Shown here in pieces: positions 32,974-40,940 of a stretch of DNA of 45,900 nt (the stretch's first letter is position 1; each line of letters opens with the position of its first letter). The notes under the pieces were generated by a model. It did not search any database. It saw only the letters and a list, made by a program, of their open reading frames with translations, and was not told the DNA's origin. Position numbers and translations under genes: made by a program. Origin of the DNA: Pokkaliibacter sp046614695 (GTDB taxonomy: Bacteria; Pseudomonadota; Gammaproteobacteria; Pseudomonadales; Balneatricaceae); contig NZ_JBKKHQ010000011.1 of the NCBI RefSeq assembly GCF_046614695.1, positions 1-45,900 of the forward strand, given 5' to 3'.

Positions 32974-33002
32974 TTGTTTGACTATCGGGGACTTGCTAGA
33001 AT
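32974..33002 (+). promoter_or_regulatory. Putative sigma-70 promoter of rnt
   Basis: TTGTTT (32974-32979), 17 bases, TAGAAT (32997-33002), 38 nt before the rnt GTG. The -35 is poor and the -10 good. It runs back to back with the motY sigma-28 promoter. Confidence 0.45.
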
Positions 33003-33040
33003 GCCTTCGCGCGCAATTGTTTCTAAGAAAAGGTACTAAT

Positions 33041-33670
33041 GTGACCACTCCTGATGCTTTGATGGCAAACCGTTTCCGCGGCTATCTGCCTGTCGTTATT
33101 GATGTAGAGACCGCAGGCTTCAACCACAACACGGATGCGTTGCTAGAAATCTCAGCAGTAGTCATCGGCATGGACGAACAAGGCTGGCTCTATCCGATGG
33201 AAGCCGTCGAGTGCCACGTTAATCCTTTCGAAGGCGCTAACCTTGAACAAAGCGCCCTGGAGTTTACGGGAATCAACCCGAATGATCCTGATCGTATCGC
33301 AATGGCGATCAATGAGGTCGAAGCGCTGGACAGCATTTTTAAGCCCGTACGTAAGTCGATCAAGTCCTATGGCTGCAAAAGAGCTATTCTTGTCGGACAT
33401 AATGCTTCTTTCGACCTGAATTTCCTGAATGCAGCCGTGGCTCGCTGCGATCACAAGCGTAACCCTTTCCATCCTTTCTCGAGTTTTGATACAGCAACGC
33501 TGGCAGGCCTTGCCTATGGTCAGACCGTTCTGGCCAAAGCCTGTGAAGCTGCATCAATTGATTTTGATGGGCGCGCCGCCCACAGTGCCCGCTACGACGC
33601 TGAAAAAACTGCCGAGCTTTTCTGCAGCATTGTGAATCAGTGGCGAACACTGGGTGGCTGGAATCTTTAA
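33041..33670 (+). CDS. rnt: Ribonuclease T
   Basis: A 209-aa DEDDh 3'-5' exonuclease that trims tRNA and other stable RNA 3' ends. The three Exo motifs are visible: DVETAGF, HNASFDLNFL, and HSARYDAEKTAELF with the motif III His and Asp. The start is GTG 33041, with AAAAGG 7 nt upstream; an in-frame start at 32852 would add a long basic stretch with no such site. It is divergent from motY, and a terminator follows. Confidence 0.95.
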   Translation: MTTPDALMANRFRGYLPVVIDVETAGFNHNTDALLEISAVVIGMDEQGWLYPMEAVECHVNPFEGANLEQSALEFTGINPNDPDRIAMAINEVEALDSIFKPVRKSIKSYGCKRAILVGHNASFDLNFLNAAVARCDHKRNPFHPFSSFDTATLAGLAYGQTVLAKACEAASIDFDGRAAHSARYDAEKTAELFCSIVNQWRTLGGWNL

Positions 33671-33718
33671 ATAAAGTCTCGCTGAGAACAGAGCCCGCTC
33701 AGAACATCCTACAAAAAC

Positions 33719-33748
33719 AAAAAAGCCCGGTATTAACCGGGCTTTTTT
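33719..33748. terminator. Bidirectional terminator between rnt and the peroxiredoxin gene
   Basis: GCCCGGT (33725-33731) and ACCGGGC (33736-33742) form the core with loop ATTA, flanked by A6 and T6 runs. Confidence 0.93.
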
Positions 33749-33764
33749 CGTCTTACGCCGAGAA

Positions 33765-34367
33765 TTAAAGCTTGTCAGCGTTACCAGACAGGTAGCTTGC
33801 CACGCCTTCAGGGCTGGCCTGCATGCCTGCATCACCTTTCTTCCAGTTAGCTGGGCATACTTCGCCATGCTCTTCGTGGAACTGCAGAGCGTCAACCAGA
33901 CGCAGCAGCTCTTCCATGTTGCGACCCAGAGGCAGGTCGTTAACGATCTGGGAGCGAACAACACCGTCCTTGTCGATCAGGAACGCACCACGGAAAGCAA
34001 CACCATCAGCAGCTTCAACGTCGTAGGCACGGCAGATTTCGTGCTTGGTGTCAGCAACCAGCGTGTATTTCACCTGGCCAATGCCGCCTTTGTCGACGGG
34101 AGTATTACGCCATGCATTATGGGTAAACTGTGAATCGATAGAAACACCGATGACTTCAACACCACGCTCTGCAAACGCATCAGTACGATGGTCCAGTGCG
34201 ATCAGCTCGGAAGGGCAAACGAAGGTGAAGTCCAGTGGATAGAAAAATACCAGACCATACTTACCTTTGATCGTTTCTTTCAGATTGAAAGTATCAACGA
34301 TCTGACCATCACCCAGTACCGCTGCTGCAGTAAAGTCAGGGGCTTGTTTTCCAACGAGTACGCTCAT
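33765..34367 (-). CDS. Typical 2-Cys peroxiredoxin (AhpC/TSA family)
   Basis: A 200-aa thiol peroxidase that reduces hydrogen and organic peroxides. The peroxidatic cysteine is C51 in DFTFVCPSE; the resolving cysteine is C171 in GEVCPANW, near the C terminus. It belongs to the Prx1/AhpC group with the extended C-terminal tail. GGAG lies about 10 nt before the ATG. It lies downstream of grxD on the same strand with an 86-nt gap, so the two may be co-expressed, although no thioredoxin-type reductant is adjacent. Confidence 0.94.
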   Translation of the reverse strand: MSVLVGKQAPDFTAAAVLGDGQIVDTFNLKETIKGKYGLVFFYPLDFTFVCPSELIALDHRTDAFAERGVEVIGVSIDSQFTHNAWRNTPVDKGGIGQVKYTLVADTKHEICRAYDVEAADGVAFRGAFLIDKDGVVRSQIVNDLPLGRNMEELLRLVDALQFHEEHGEVCPANWKKGDAGMQASPEGVASYLSGNADKL

Positions 34368-34453
34368 GGTTCCGTTTCTCCATTACATGACAATACCCAG
34401 CAGTTCCAAACCACTGGGGGCAACAAATCCGGCGCCCTTAAGCACCGGTATCA

Positions 34454-34780
34454 TCAAGCTTCTTTGGTCGCTGCAGCGCCGTCGAGCAGGCCCTGAAGCT
34501 CACCGCTCTGGGCCATTTCAGTCACGATATCACAACCACCAACCAGCTCACCTTTCACCCACAGTTGGGGGAAAGTCGGCCAGTTCGCGTATTTTGGCAG
34601 TTCAGAGCGAATTTCCGGATGCTCCAGAATATTCACGTAAGCGAATTTATGTCCGCAAGACATAACCGCTTCAACAGTGCGTGATGAGAAGCCGCACTGT
34701 GGGAACTGTGGCGTGCCTTTCATATAGAGAAGGATATCGTTCTCAGAAATCTGGTTTTTGATTGCCTCAATAACTTCCAT
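34454..34780 (-). CDS. grxD: Monothiol glutaredoxin (Grx4 type)
   Basis: A 108-aa protein with the CGFS active site at 29-32. Other family residues are K21, TPQFPQCGFS, and WPTFPQLWVKGELVGGCDIV for glutathione and Fe-S cluster binding. Monothiol glutaredoxins hold a 2Fe-2S cluster as dimers or with BolA and help iron-sulfur trafficking. It has a visible sigma-70-like promoter. The ribosome-binding site is weak (GTGAGTAG). Confidence 0.95.
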   Translation of the reverse strand: MEVIEAIKNQISENDILLYMKGTPQFPQCGFSSRTVEAVMSCGHKFAYVNILEHPEIRSELPKYANWPTFPQLWVKGELVGGCDIVTEMAQSGELQGLLDGAAATKEA

Positions 34781-35156
34781 GGTGACTACTCACTGCAAAA
34801 TTGTGTGGGCGAAGTATAACAAGGCCGCTTTGCCTCGTCAGGCTTCATAAAATCTGTTTGTGGTGACGAATATCGGGGCGGGTAAGCGCTTTTCCAAGCA
34901 TCCCTCTGCATGAGATCAATCTTAAGACTCATAACCTATTGATTAATCATGGAAGGCATGAGAAAACTACTCTTTCGGTTTTTTCACACCTCAGTGAAAA
35001 ATGCTGAAACACGGGCAGTTTAACGCTTAAAAAGCTGCTTACAGGTTAAGACATGCCACTCCCGGCATGAATACACATCACTTACCGACATGAAGATACT
35101 GCCTTAATACTCAGGCGGACACCTGATTGGCCGTATACGGACTGTAAAGAGATATC
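34781..35156. other. Divergent gap between grxD and argF
   Basis: This 376-bp gap carries the grxD promoter (34813-34841) at its left end and the argF leader at its right. A small dyad CATGCC/GGCATG (35052-35057 and 35064-35069) and a palindrome CCGTATACGG (35131-35140) lie before argF. I could not find a convincing ArgR box or a clean argF -35/-10 pair. A 24-codon frame at 34949-35023 is possible but lacks a ribosome-binding site. Confidence 0.4.
34813..34841 (-). promoter_or_regulatory. Putative sigma-70 promoter of grxD
   Basis: On the minus strand CTGACG (34841-34836), 17 bases, TATACT (34818-34813). Both boxes are good partial matches with ideal spacing, about 33 nt before the grxD start. 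Confidence 0.65.
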
Positions 35157-36059
35157 ATGAACATTCGCCATTTTCTGACCCTCAAGGATCTTTCTCCCCA
35201 AGAGCTGAAACAGCTTATCGCCCGTGCACAAGAACTCAAAGCCATGCACCGTCGACGAGAGATCTACGAGCCACTCAAAAATCGCGTTCTGGGCATGATT
35301 TTCGAAAAATCCTCCACCCGGACACGCGTTTCCTTTGAGGCAGGCATGATCCAGTTTGGTGGCGGTGCGATTTTTCTTTCACCGCGAGATACTCAACTGG
35401 GACGCGGCGAGCCTATCGAAGACACCTCACGTGTACTTTCAGGTATGGTCGATGCGGTCATGATCCGTACCTTTGACCATGCCGCTGTGGAGCGCTTTGC
35501 CGAGTACTCCTCTATTCCGGTAATCAATGGCCTGACGGATGATCACCATCCCTGCCAGTTGCTGGCAGATATGCAGACTTACGCTGAACTGCGCGGCGAT
35601 ATTCAGGGCAAGATTGCCTGCTGGGTAGGCGATGGTAACAACATGTGCCATTCCTATATTGAAGCAGCTGAGCTGTTGGACTTTACCCTGCACATTGCCT
35701 GTCCTGAAGGTTATGAGCCCAGTGCCGAGTTACTGGCTCAGGCTGGCGATCGCGTCAAAGTCTTTTATGATGCCAAGGCAGCCGTTGCTGGCTCACATCT
35801 GGTGAGCACTGACGTCTGGGCCTCCATGGGTCAGGAAGAAGAGGCACGACAACGCAAAGCGGCTTTTGCTGCCTTCCAGGTCACCCCTGCCCTGATGGAT
35901 CTGGCTGATAAAGACGCTCTGTTCCTTCACTGTCTGCCTGCACATCGTGGTGAAGAAATCAGTGAAGACATGATTGATGACCCACGTGCAGATGTCTTCG
36001 TTCAGGCCGCTAATCGTCTGCATGCCCAGAAAGCCTTGCTTGAGTTTCTCCTCACCTGA
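35157..36059 (+). CDS. argF: Ornithine carbamoyltransferase, anabolic
   Basis: A 300-aa enzyme that makes citrulline from ornithine and carbamoyl phosphate in arginine synthesis. The carbamoyl-phosphate loop STRTR lies at 53-57, HHPCQLLAD contacts carbamoyl phosphate, and HCLPAHRGEEIS near the C terminus binds ornithine. The size and style resemble the anabolic Pseudomonas-type ArgF rather than catabolic ArcB. AAGAGAT lies before the ATG. A terminator follows the gene. Confidence 0.95.
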   Translation: MNIRHFLTLKDLSPQELKQLIARAQELKAMHRRREIYEPLKNRVLGMIFEKSSTRTRVSFEAGMIQFGGGAIFLSPRDTQLGRGEPIEDTSRVLSGMVDAVMIRTFDHAAVERFAEYSSIPVINGLTDDHHPCQLLADMQTYAELRGDIQGKIACWVGDGNNMCHSYIEAAELLDFTLHIACPEGYEPSAELLAQAGDRVKVFYDAKAAVAGSHLVSTDVWASMGQEEEARQRKAAFAAFQVTPALMDLADKDALFLHCLPAHRGEEISEDMIDDPRADVFVQAANRLHAQKALLEFLLT

Positions 36060-36071
36060 TTAGACCCCCAC

Positions 36072-36100
36072 AGGAGGCATCTATTGGTGCCTCCTTTTCT
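36072..36100 (+). terminator. Rho-independent terminator after argF
   Basis: AGGAGGCA (36072-36079) and TGCCTCCT (36088-36095) form an 8-bp stem with an 8-nt loop, followed by TTTTCT. Confidence 0.8.
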
Positions 36101-36195
36101 GCTTAGCCTCCACTTCTCTAATTGCATGCTATGCTTTCACAATGACCGGTCTGATTCTTTTGGCCACCATGTCACAGTGAGAAGCAGAGAGTCTT

Positions 36196-37122
36196 ATGAT
36201 TGAACTTCGCCATCTTCGTACTCTGGTTGCCTTGCGAGAAACCGGCAGTCTCGTAGAAGCGGCCGAACGAGTCCATCTGACCCAGTCCGCTCTGTCACAC
36301 CAAATCAAAGATCTGGAAGACCGGCTCAACTGTTCACTTTTTATTCGAAAAACCAAGCCTCTTATCTTCACCAGTGCCGGACAGCGCTTGCTAACGCTCG
36401 CTGATGAGATTCTGCCAATGGCACGCAATGCCGAGAGAGATATTGCAAGGCTGGCTGGTGGAGAAACGGGGCGCCTTCATATTGCCATTGAATGTCATAG
36501 CTGCTTTCAATGGCTAATGCCCACGATCGACCAGTACCGTGACAACTGGCCGGAAGTTGAACTCGACCTTTCCAGTGGTTTTAACTTTAGCCCCCTTCCC
36601 GCTCTTACTCGTGGAGAGCTGGATATGGTGATCACTTCAGATCCTGTCACTACTCCAAATCTGGCCTACATTCCGCTTTTTACTTATGAAGCCATGCTGG
36701 TGATGGGCAAGCGTCATCTGCTTGCACGCAAGAGCTATATCGAACCTCAGGACCTGGAAGCGGAAACCTTGATTTGCTATCCGGTAGATAAAGACAGGCT
36801 TGATATATTTTCGCGCTTTCTGGACCCGGCAGATATTGAACCGGTCGCTGTGCGTCAGGCCGAACTTACACTGATGATGATTCAGCTTGTGGCGAGTGGC
36901 CGCGGTGTATGCTCTCTGCCTAACTGGGCGGTGACAGAATATCTTGAAAGGGATTATGTGATCGCGCGCCCTCTTGGCAACAAGGGCCTATGGGCAACAC
37001 TGTATGCAGCGGTTCGTGAAGAGCAAAAAGATGCTGAATATATTCAGGACTTTGTGCGATCGGCGCAGGAGTTTTCCTTTAAAAATCTGCAAGGCGTCAG
37101 GCCGTCCGAGCATGCCAGATGA
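36196..37122 (+). CDS. metR: LysR-type regulator of methionine synthesis, MetR
   Basis: A 308-aa LysR protein. The helix-turn-helix is in RTLVALRETGSLVEAAERVHLTQSALSHQIKDLEDRL. The effector domain has the MetR-specific run RLHIAIECHSCFQWLMP and LVASGRGVCSLPNWAV, close to E. coli MetR, which responds to homocysteine and controls metE and related genes. AGAGAG lies upstream of the ATG. No metE or metH is adjacent, so it acts on distant genes. Confidence 0.9.
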   Translation: MIELRHLRTLVALRETGSLVEAAERVHLTQSALSHQIKDLEDRLNCSLFIRKTKPLIFTSAGQRLLTLADEILPMARNAERDIARLAGGETGRLHIAIECHSCFQWLMPTIDQYRDNWPEVELDLSSGFNFSPLPALTRGELDMVITSDPVTTPNLAYIPLFTYEAMLVMGKRHLLARKSYIEPQDLEAETLICYPVDKDRLDIFSRFLDPADIEPVAVRQAELTLMMIQLVASGRGVCSLPNWAVTEYLERDYVIARPLGNKGLWATLYAAVREEQKDAEYIQDFVRSAQEFSFKNLQGVRPSEHAR

Positions 37123-37162
37123 TAGCTTCGACAATGCTCATCGCCCCACATGCAACAGCGAA

Positions 37163-37702
37163 TTAGCGGACAATAAATGTTTGTACTTGGCTGGTAGAAG
37201 TGGGTGTATAGAAAAAGCGGATACCTGATCCCTTAAGCTTCCAAAGATAGCTATATTCGCCGTTGAGTCCCTGACTCGACTCATCATAAGGGCCATACCG
37301 CTCCTCAATAAGCTTTAATAGACTCTCCTTGGTCGTCACTCCCGGATTGAAGTTATAGAGAATCTCTACCACACGCTCATCTTCATCAAAGATGACACGA
37401 CAGTTTTCGACATCCGGATAAATCGACTTGATGTCATAAATATCAGCATCGGTGCGCTTATAAAGACGACGTCCACCGGCACGATAGATTGCCTGATAGA
37501 TAAGATCACGATCTGCATCTGCCAACCGTAAACCAAACGCACGAGCCTCCTGATATGGCAGCACGTCCTGAGTAGAGAGATTAGAGGAAGGATTTGAGCC
37601 TGACGAAGCCGCAACAGAATATTTGGCGGGGATAAAAATCAGCACCAGTAACGAAATACCGAGCCATAAGGCTCGGTATGGGAGAAATCTACAATCAGGC
37701 AT
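37163..37702 (-). CDS. Small secreted or membrane-anchored protein of unknown function, overlapping a response regulator
   Basis: A 179-aa protein. The start at 37702 lies inside the response-regulator gene and overlaps its end by 8 nt, so the two are probably translated together. It begins with a hydrophobic segment (ALWLGISLLVLIFI, about 11-24), then a Ser/Asn-rich linker, then a compact domain (about 45-179) with EARAFGLRLADADRDLIYQAIYRAGG, DIKSIYPDVENCRVIFDEDERVVEILYNF, KLIEERYGPYD and YSYLWKLKGSGIRFFY. I do not recognise the family. The fold looks alpha/beta and the location periplasmic. An in-frame extension to 37837 would lie wholly inside the regulator gene. Confidence 0.75.
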   Translation of the reverse strand: MPDCRFLPYRALWLGISLLVLIFIPAKYSVAASSGSNPSSNLSTQDVLPYQEARAFGLRLADADRDLIYQAIYRAGGRRLYKRTDADIYDIKSIYPDVENCRVIFDEDERVVEILYNFNPGVTTKESLLKLIEERYGPYDESSQGLNGEYSYLWKLKGSGIRFFYTPTSTSQVQTFIVR

Positions 37703-38426
37703 CTTTAACGAAGAGATAGCCACGACTGCGAACAGTTTTGATACGGCGAGGATGGATCGGATCATCACCGATCTTTGGACGAATACGCGAAATACGTACA
37801 TCAATGGATCGGTCCTGACCGTCATAAGCAATCCCACGAAGAGCAGTAAAGATCTCTTCGCGCGTCAACACACGTCCTGCATTACTGGCAAGCAGCCAAA
37901 GTAAATCGAATTCCGCGCTAGTAAGATCAATACTTTCGCCGCTCAACCAAGCTTCGCGCTTACCGTTATCCAGTACCAGATTACCGAACTCATAATAGTT
38001 CTGCTCTGACTCAGGCATGCTCAGACCTGTTGCAGGTTTCTCTGGCACGCTATGCGCCCGACGCAACAAAGCCCGGATACGTGCCAGCAGAACGCGAGGA
38101 CGAACAGGTTTGGTGACATAGTCATCCGCCCCCATCTCCAAGCCAAGCACCTGATCAAGATCATCGTTTCTTGAGGTCATCATCAGAATGGGACCGGTAT
38201 AAACCGGACGAACCTGACGACATACACTTAATCCGTCCTCACCCGGCAGCATCAGGTCGAGAACAACCAGATCTGGGGATAAGGACTTAATCAGTTCAAT
38301 CGCATTGGCACCGTTAGACTCAACGGTCACCATGAGGCCATTACTTTCCAGGTATTCTTTCGTCAGCGCCGCTAGACGCTCATCGTCCTCGACGATCAGG
38401 ATATGACTGGTATCTTGAGTGTCCAT
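37695..38426 (-). CDS. OmpR-family response regulator, RstA-like, without an adjacent kinase
   Basis: A 243-aa regulator. The receiver (about 8-120) has EDDE, phosphorylation site D57 in VVLDLMLPGEDG, and KP (VTKPVRPRVLLARIRALLRR). The C-terminal winged helix (about 145-240) reads LTSAEFDLLWLLASNAGRVLTREEIFTALRGIAYDGQDRSIDVRISRIRPKI. The run LRG-YDG-DRS-DV and the ending IKTVRSRGYLF are closest to RstA. RstA is normally followed by the kinase gene rstB; here a small secreted protein takes that place. A promoter-like element lies upstream. Confidence 0.92.
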   Translation of the reverse strand: MDTQDTSHILIVEDDERLAALTKEYLESNGLMVTVESNGANAIELIKSLSPDLVVLDLMLPGEDGLSVCRQVRPVYTGPILMMTSRNDDLDQVLGLEMGADDYVTKPVRPRVLLARIRALLRRAHSVPEKPATGLSMPESEQNYYEFGNLVLDNGKREAWLSGESIDLTSAEFDLLWLLASNAGRVLTREEIFTALRGIAYDGQDRSIDVRISRIRPKIGDDPIHPRRIKTVRSRGYLFVKDA

Positions 38427-38796
38427 TACTTATCCGTGATGCTATTTAATGAGATCGCTACGGAGGCGATGAAAAATATGGCCAAATCAGTACTGCTTTT
38501 ACAGTGAATACAAAAAGCCGTTAAATCTCAGGTAATTATACCCAATACTGGTATAGACACAAAAAGCCACGTTACAACTTCTTTTTACAGTATTAGTGCT
38601 GTGTCACAGAAATGGGTGTTTTGGTCACAATCAGGTGCACAGCAACACCTCTTAGTAAACCTACCAACGCCGCTTCAACACTGCGATGCAGGATGATTAA
38701 AGCTTGCACTGCCCGGATGAGTCTGGAAGTATGTTGACACCGTGAGCTTACCGCTCACGTCCCTCCTTGAAGACTATAATTACAGGAATACCATCC
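38427..38796. other. Divergent gap between the response regulator and DAHP synthase
   Basis: This 370-bp gap has a likely regulator promoter (38535-38562). TTTTACAGT occurs at 38497-38505 and 38583-38591, and ACAAAAAGCC at 38510-38519 and 38559-38568, both as direct repeats. A TTGACA (38734-38739) is followed at once by the dyad CGTGAGC/GCTCACG (38741-38747 and 38753-38759). TATAAT (38775-38780) is too far from that TTGACA for one promoter. The arrangement suggests a regulated promoter, but I cannot name the regulator. Confidence 0.45.
38535..38562 (-). promoter_or_regulatory. Putative promoter of the response regulator
   Basis: On the minus strand TTGTGT (38562-38557), 16 bases, and a perfect TATAAT (38540-38535), about 110 nt upstream of the regulator's start. 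The direct repeats on either side may be operator sites. Confidence 0.5.
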
Positions 38797-40146
38797 ATGA
38801 CCTCCTGGACGCCTGAGAGCTGGCGTAATTTCCCCATTCGCCAGGTACCCACCTATCCTAACCCAGACCAGTTGAAGAGCGTAGAACAGCGCCTTGCCAG
38901 TTATCCTCCACTGGTATTTGCAGGCGAGGCTCGCGAGCTTCGTCGCCAGTTTCAGCAGGTCACAGAAGGTAAAGCCTTTTTACTCCAGGGAGGCGATTGC
39001 GCTGAAAGCTTTGCCGAGTTTAGCGCAAATAGTATCCGCGATACCTTTAAAGTCATGCTGCAGATGGCAGTAGTACTTACCTTTGCTGGTGGCTGCCCGG
39101 TCGTCAAGGTTGGTCGCATGGCTGGCCAATTCGCCAAACCCCGTTCAGCGGATACTGAAACCATCGATGGTATTGAGCTGCCAAGCTACCGTGGCGATAT
39201 CATCAATAATATCGACTTTACCAGCGAGTCCCGCATTCCAGATCCCGAACGCATGGTACAGGCCTACAATCAGTCTGCCGCCACGCTCAACCTTCTGCGC
39301 GCCTTTGCTCAGGGCGGTATGGCGGATCTTCATAAAGTCCATCAGTGGAATCTGGACTTTGTTGAAAAAAGCCCACTGGGTGAGCGTTACCAGAATCTGG
39401 CAAGCCGTATTGATGAAACACTGGCGTTCATGGAAGCTTGTGGTATCAACAATGACACCACGCCACAGCTGAAAGAGACCACGCTCTACACCTCCCATGA
39501 AGCCTTATTGCTACCCTATGAGCAAGCGCTGACTCGTCAAGATAGTCTTACCGGCCAATGGTATGACTGTGCAGCTCACATGCTCTGGATCGGGGATCGA
39601 ACCCGTCAGCCAGATGGCGCACATGTTGAATTCCTGCGCGGCGTTCATAACCCAATTGGCATCAAGGCTGGTCCAACAACAGATCCTGAAGACCTGCTGC
39701 GCCTGATTGATATTCTGAACCCCACGAACGACCCAGGCCGTCTGAATATCATTGTTCGCATGGGCGCAGGTAAAGTTGAAGAGCATATGCCACGCCTACT
39801 GCAGGCCATCAAACGTGAAGGCAAGCATGTACTCTGGTCCAGCGACCCGATGCACGGCAATACGATTAAAGCGAGCTCGGGCTATAAGACCCGCTCTGTA
39901 GCCTCTGTACTCTCAGAAGTGAAATCCTTCTTCCAGATACATAAGGCTGAAGGTACTTACGCGGGTGGAGTCCACTTCGAGATGACCGGCCGTAATGTCA
40001 CTGAGTGCATTGGCGGCGCTTATGAGATCACCGAGGACCAACTGGGTGACCGCTACCACACTCACTGTGATCCGCGCCTGAATGCTGATCAGGTATTAGA
40101 GCTGGCATTCCTTATCGCTGACAGCCTTAAAGAAGCAAGGCGTTAA
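38797..40146 (+). CDS. 3-deoxy-7-phosphoheptulonate (DAHP) synthase, class II
   Basis: A 449-aa enzyme that condenses phosphoenolpyruvate and erythrose 4-phosphate, the entry step of aromatic amino-acid synthesis. It is the plant-like class II type: WRNFPIRQVPTYPNP near the start, FLLQGGDCAESFAEF (metal-binding Cys), GRMAGQFAKPRS, LYTSHEALLLPYEQALTR, HMLWIGDRTRQPDGAHVEF, GIKAGPTTDPEDLL and HVLWSSDPMHGNT. The ATG at 38797 has AGGA 9 nt upstream; the TTG at 38767 is not needed. Class II enzymes occur in Pseudomonas and plants beside the E. coli-type AroF/G/H. A terminator follows. Confidence 0.94.
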   Translation: MTSWTPESWRNFPIRQVPTYPNPDQLKSVEQRLASYPPLVFAGEARELRRQFQQVTEGKAFLLQGGDCAESFAEFSANSIRDTFKVMLQMAVVLTFAGGCPVVKVGRMAGQFAKPRSADTETIDGIELPSYRGDIINNIDFTSESRIPDPERMVQAYNQSAATLNLLRAFAQGGMADLHKVHQWNLDFVEKSPLGERYQNLASRIDETLAFMEACGINNDTTPQLKETTLYTSHEALLLPYEQALTRQDSLTGQWYDCAAHMLWIGDRTRQPDGAHVEFLRGVHNPIGIKAGPTTDPEDLLRLIDILNPTNDPGRLNIIVRMGAGKVEEHMPRLLQAIKREGKHVLWSSDPMHGNTIKASSGYKTRSVASVLSEVKSFFQIHKAEGTYAGGVHFEMTGRNVTECIGGAYEITEDQLGDRYHTHCDPRLNADQVLELAFLIADSLKEARR

Positions 40147-40175
40147 TAGCACATCAAACAGGACTGGTACTTAAC

Positions 40176-40206
40176 AAAAAGCCCCGAAGTTCGGGGCTTT
40201 TTTTTG
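40176..40206. terminator. Bidirectional terminator after DAHP synthase
   Basis: GCCCCGA (40181-40187) and TCGGGGC (40191-40197) pair around loop AGT, with A5 before and T8 after. It also suits the converging minus-strand gene. Confidence 0.92.
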
Positions 40207-40223
40207 GTCTTCACTCAGAGCAT

Positions 40224-40625
40224 TCAGTTTTTTTGTCTCGCGGGCTGCTCCGTCAGCCGCCTTGCCAGCGCAGAGCTGACTTGCTTCCACGTGAGTTCGT
40301 CAGACGCCTTGACGATCACATGCTCACCACTCATCAGCACAACATCCACTCGTAAACTCTGATGATTATCGTGATTTAACTGACGATAGAGTGGCTCAAA
40401 ATAGGCAATATCCTGATAGAGAATTTTACGCACATCGGAGGCTGTAATTAAAAACATCATCCGTTTTTCGTCATCCAACCCCAGAGAAGGCGAGGTCAAA
40501 AAACGCTCGTTTAAATTCATCCCAGCACTTTCCAGCGAATTCAGCTGCTTTTTCACCATGACGTGATAAGTCAAACCGGCGGCGAAAATTACTACGAAGA
40601 AGAGGAGGAAAAACTTCTTATCCAT
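40224..40625 (-). CDS. Small membrane-anchored protein of unknown function
   Basis: A 133-aa protein. The N terminus MDKKFFLLFFVVIFAAGLTYHVMV is a signal anchor. The rest (about 30-133) is soluble and charged, with MFLITASDVRKILYQDIAYFEPLYRQLNHDNH and SLRVDVVLMSGEHVIVKASDELTWKQVSSALARRL. I recognise no family. It is the last gene after nrdA-nrdB-ferredoxin on the same strand, 21 nt from the ferredoxin, so it may be cotranscribed. No clear ribosome-binding site. A link to ribonucleotide reduction is only positional. Confidence 0.7.
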   Translation of the reverse strand: MDKKFFLLFFVVIFAAGLTYHVMVKKQLNSLESAGMNLNERFLTSPSLGLDDEKRMMFLITASDVRKILYQDIAYFEPLYRQLNHDNHQSLRVDVVLMSGEHVIVKASDELTWKQVSSALARRLTEQPARQKN

Positions 40626-40646
40626 GACAACCCACACCCGCAGACA

Positions 40647-40937
40647 CTACTCCTCAGGGAGGATTATCGACACATCACTCTGTGGAGTGCAGCAGCAACA
40701 CAGGATTTCATCATCGGCCAATGGCACCAGACTTTCCTGATGCCAATTGACCAGCCCTTTTTCAAGCCTCACCCGACAACAGCCACAATACCCGCCACGA
40801 CAGCTATGCAGCACAGGCACATCCTGCGCTTCGAGCGCCTCAAGCAAAGAATACTCATGACCTTCAAAGATGAATCCTGAGTCATTATTCACTCTGACTT
40901 CAACTGCCGTACCCAGTGCATAGGCTGCTCTACCCAT
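40647..40937 (-). CDS. yfaE: YfaE-type 2Fe-2S ferredoxin
   Basis: A 96-aa plant-type ferredoxin. Cluster ligands are C46, C51 and C54 (CRGGYCGCC) and one of the cysteines at 80-83. YfaE reduces the iron centre of NrdB so that the tyrosyl radical can be rebuilt after damage. The gene lies 3 nt after nrdB, the same order as in E. coli, and has no strong ribosome-binding site, so it is probably coupled. The run of four cysteines at 80-83 is unusual. Confidence 0.93.
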   Translation of the reverse strand: MGRAAYALGTAVEVRVNNDSGFIFEGHEYSLLEALEAQDVPVLHSCRGGYCGCCRVRLEKGLVNWHQESLVPLADDEILCCCCTPQSDVSIILPEE

Positions 40938-40940
40938 GAC

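Noticed and set aside
34949..35023. A 24-codon peptide with three Arg codons as an argF attenuator leader
   Set aside because: No ribosome-binding site, Arg codons not clustered, and no terminator/antiterminator pair seen downstream.
35131..35140. CCGTATACGG as an ArgR operator
   Set aside because: It is a palindrome but does not resemble the E. coli or Pseudomonas ArgR consensus; left unassigned.
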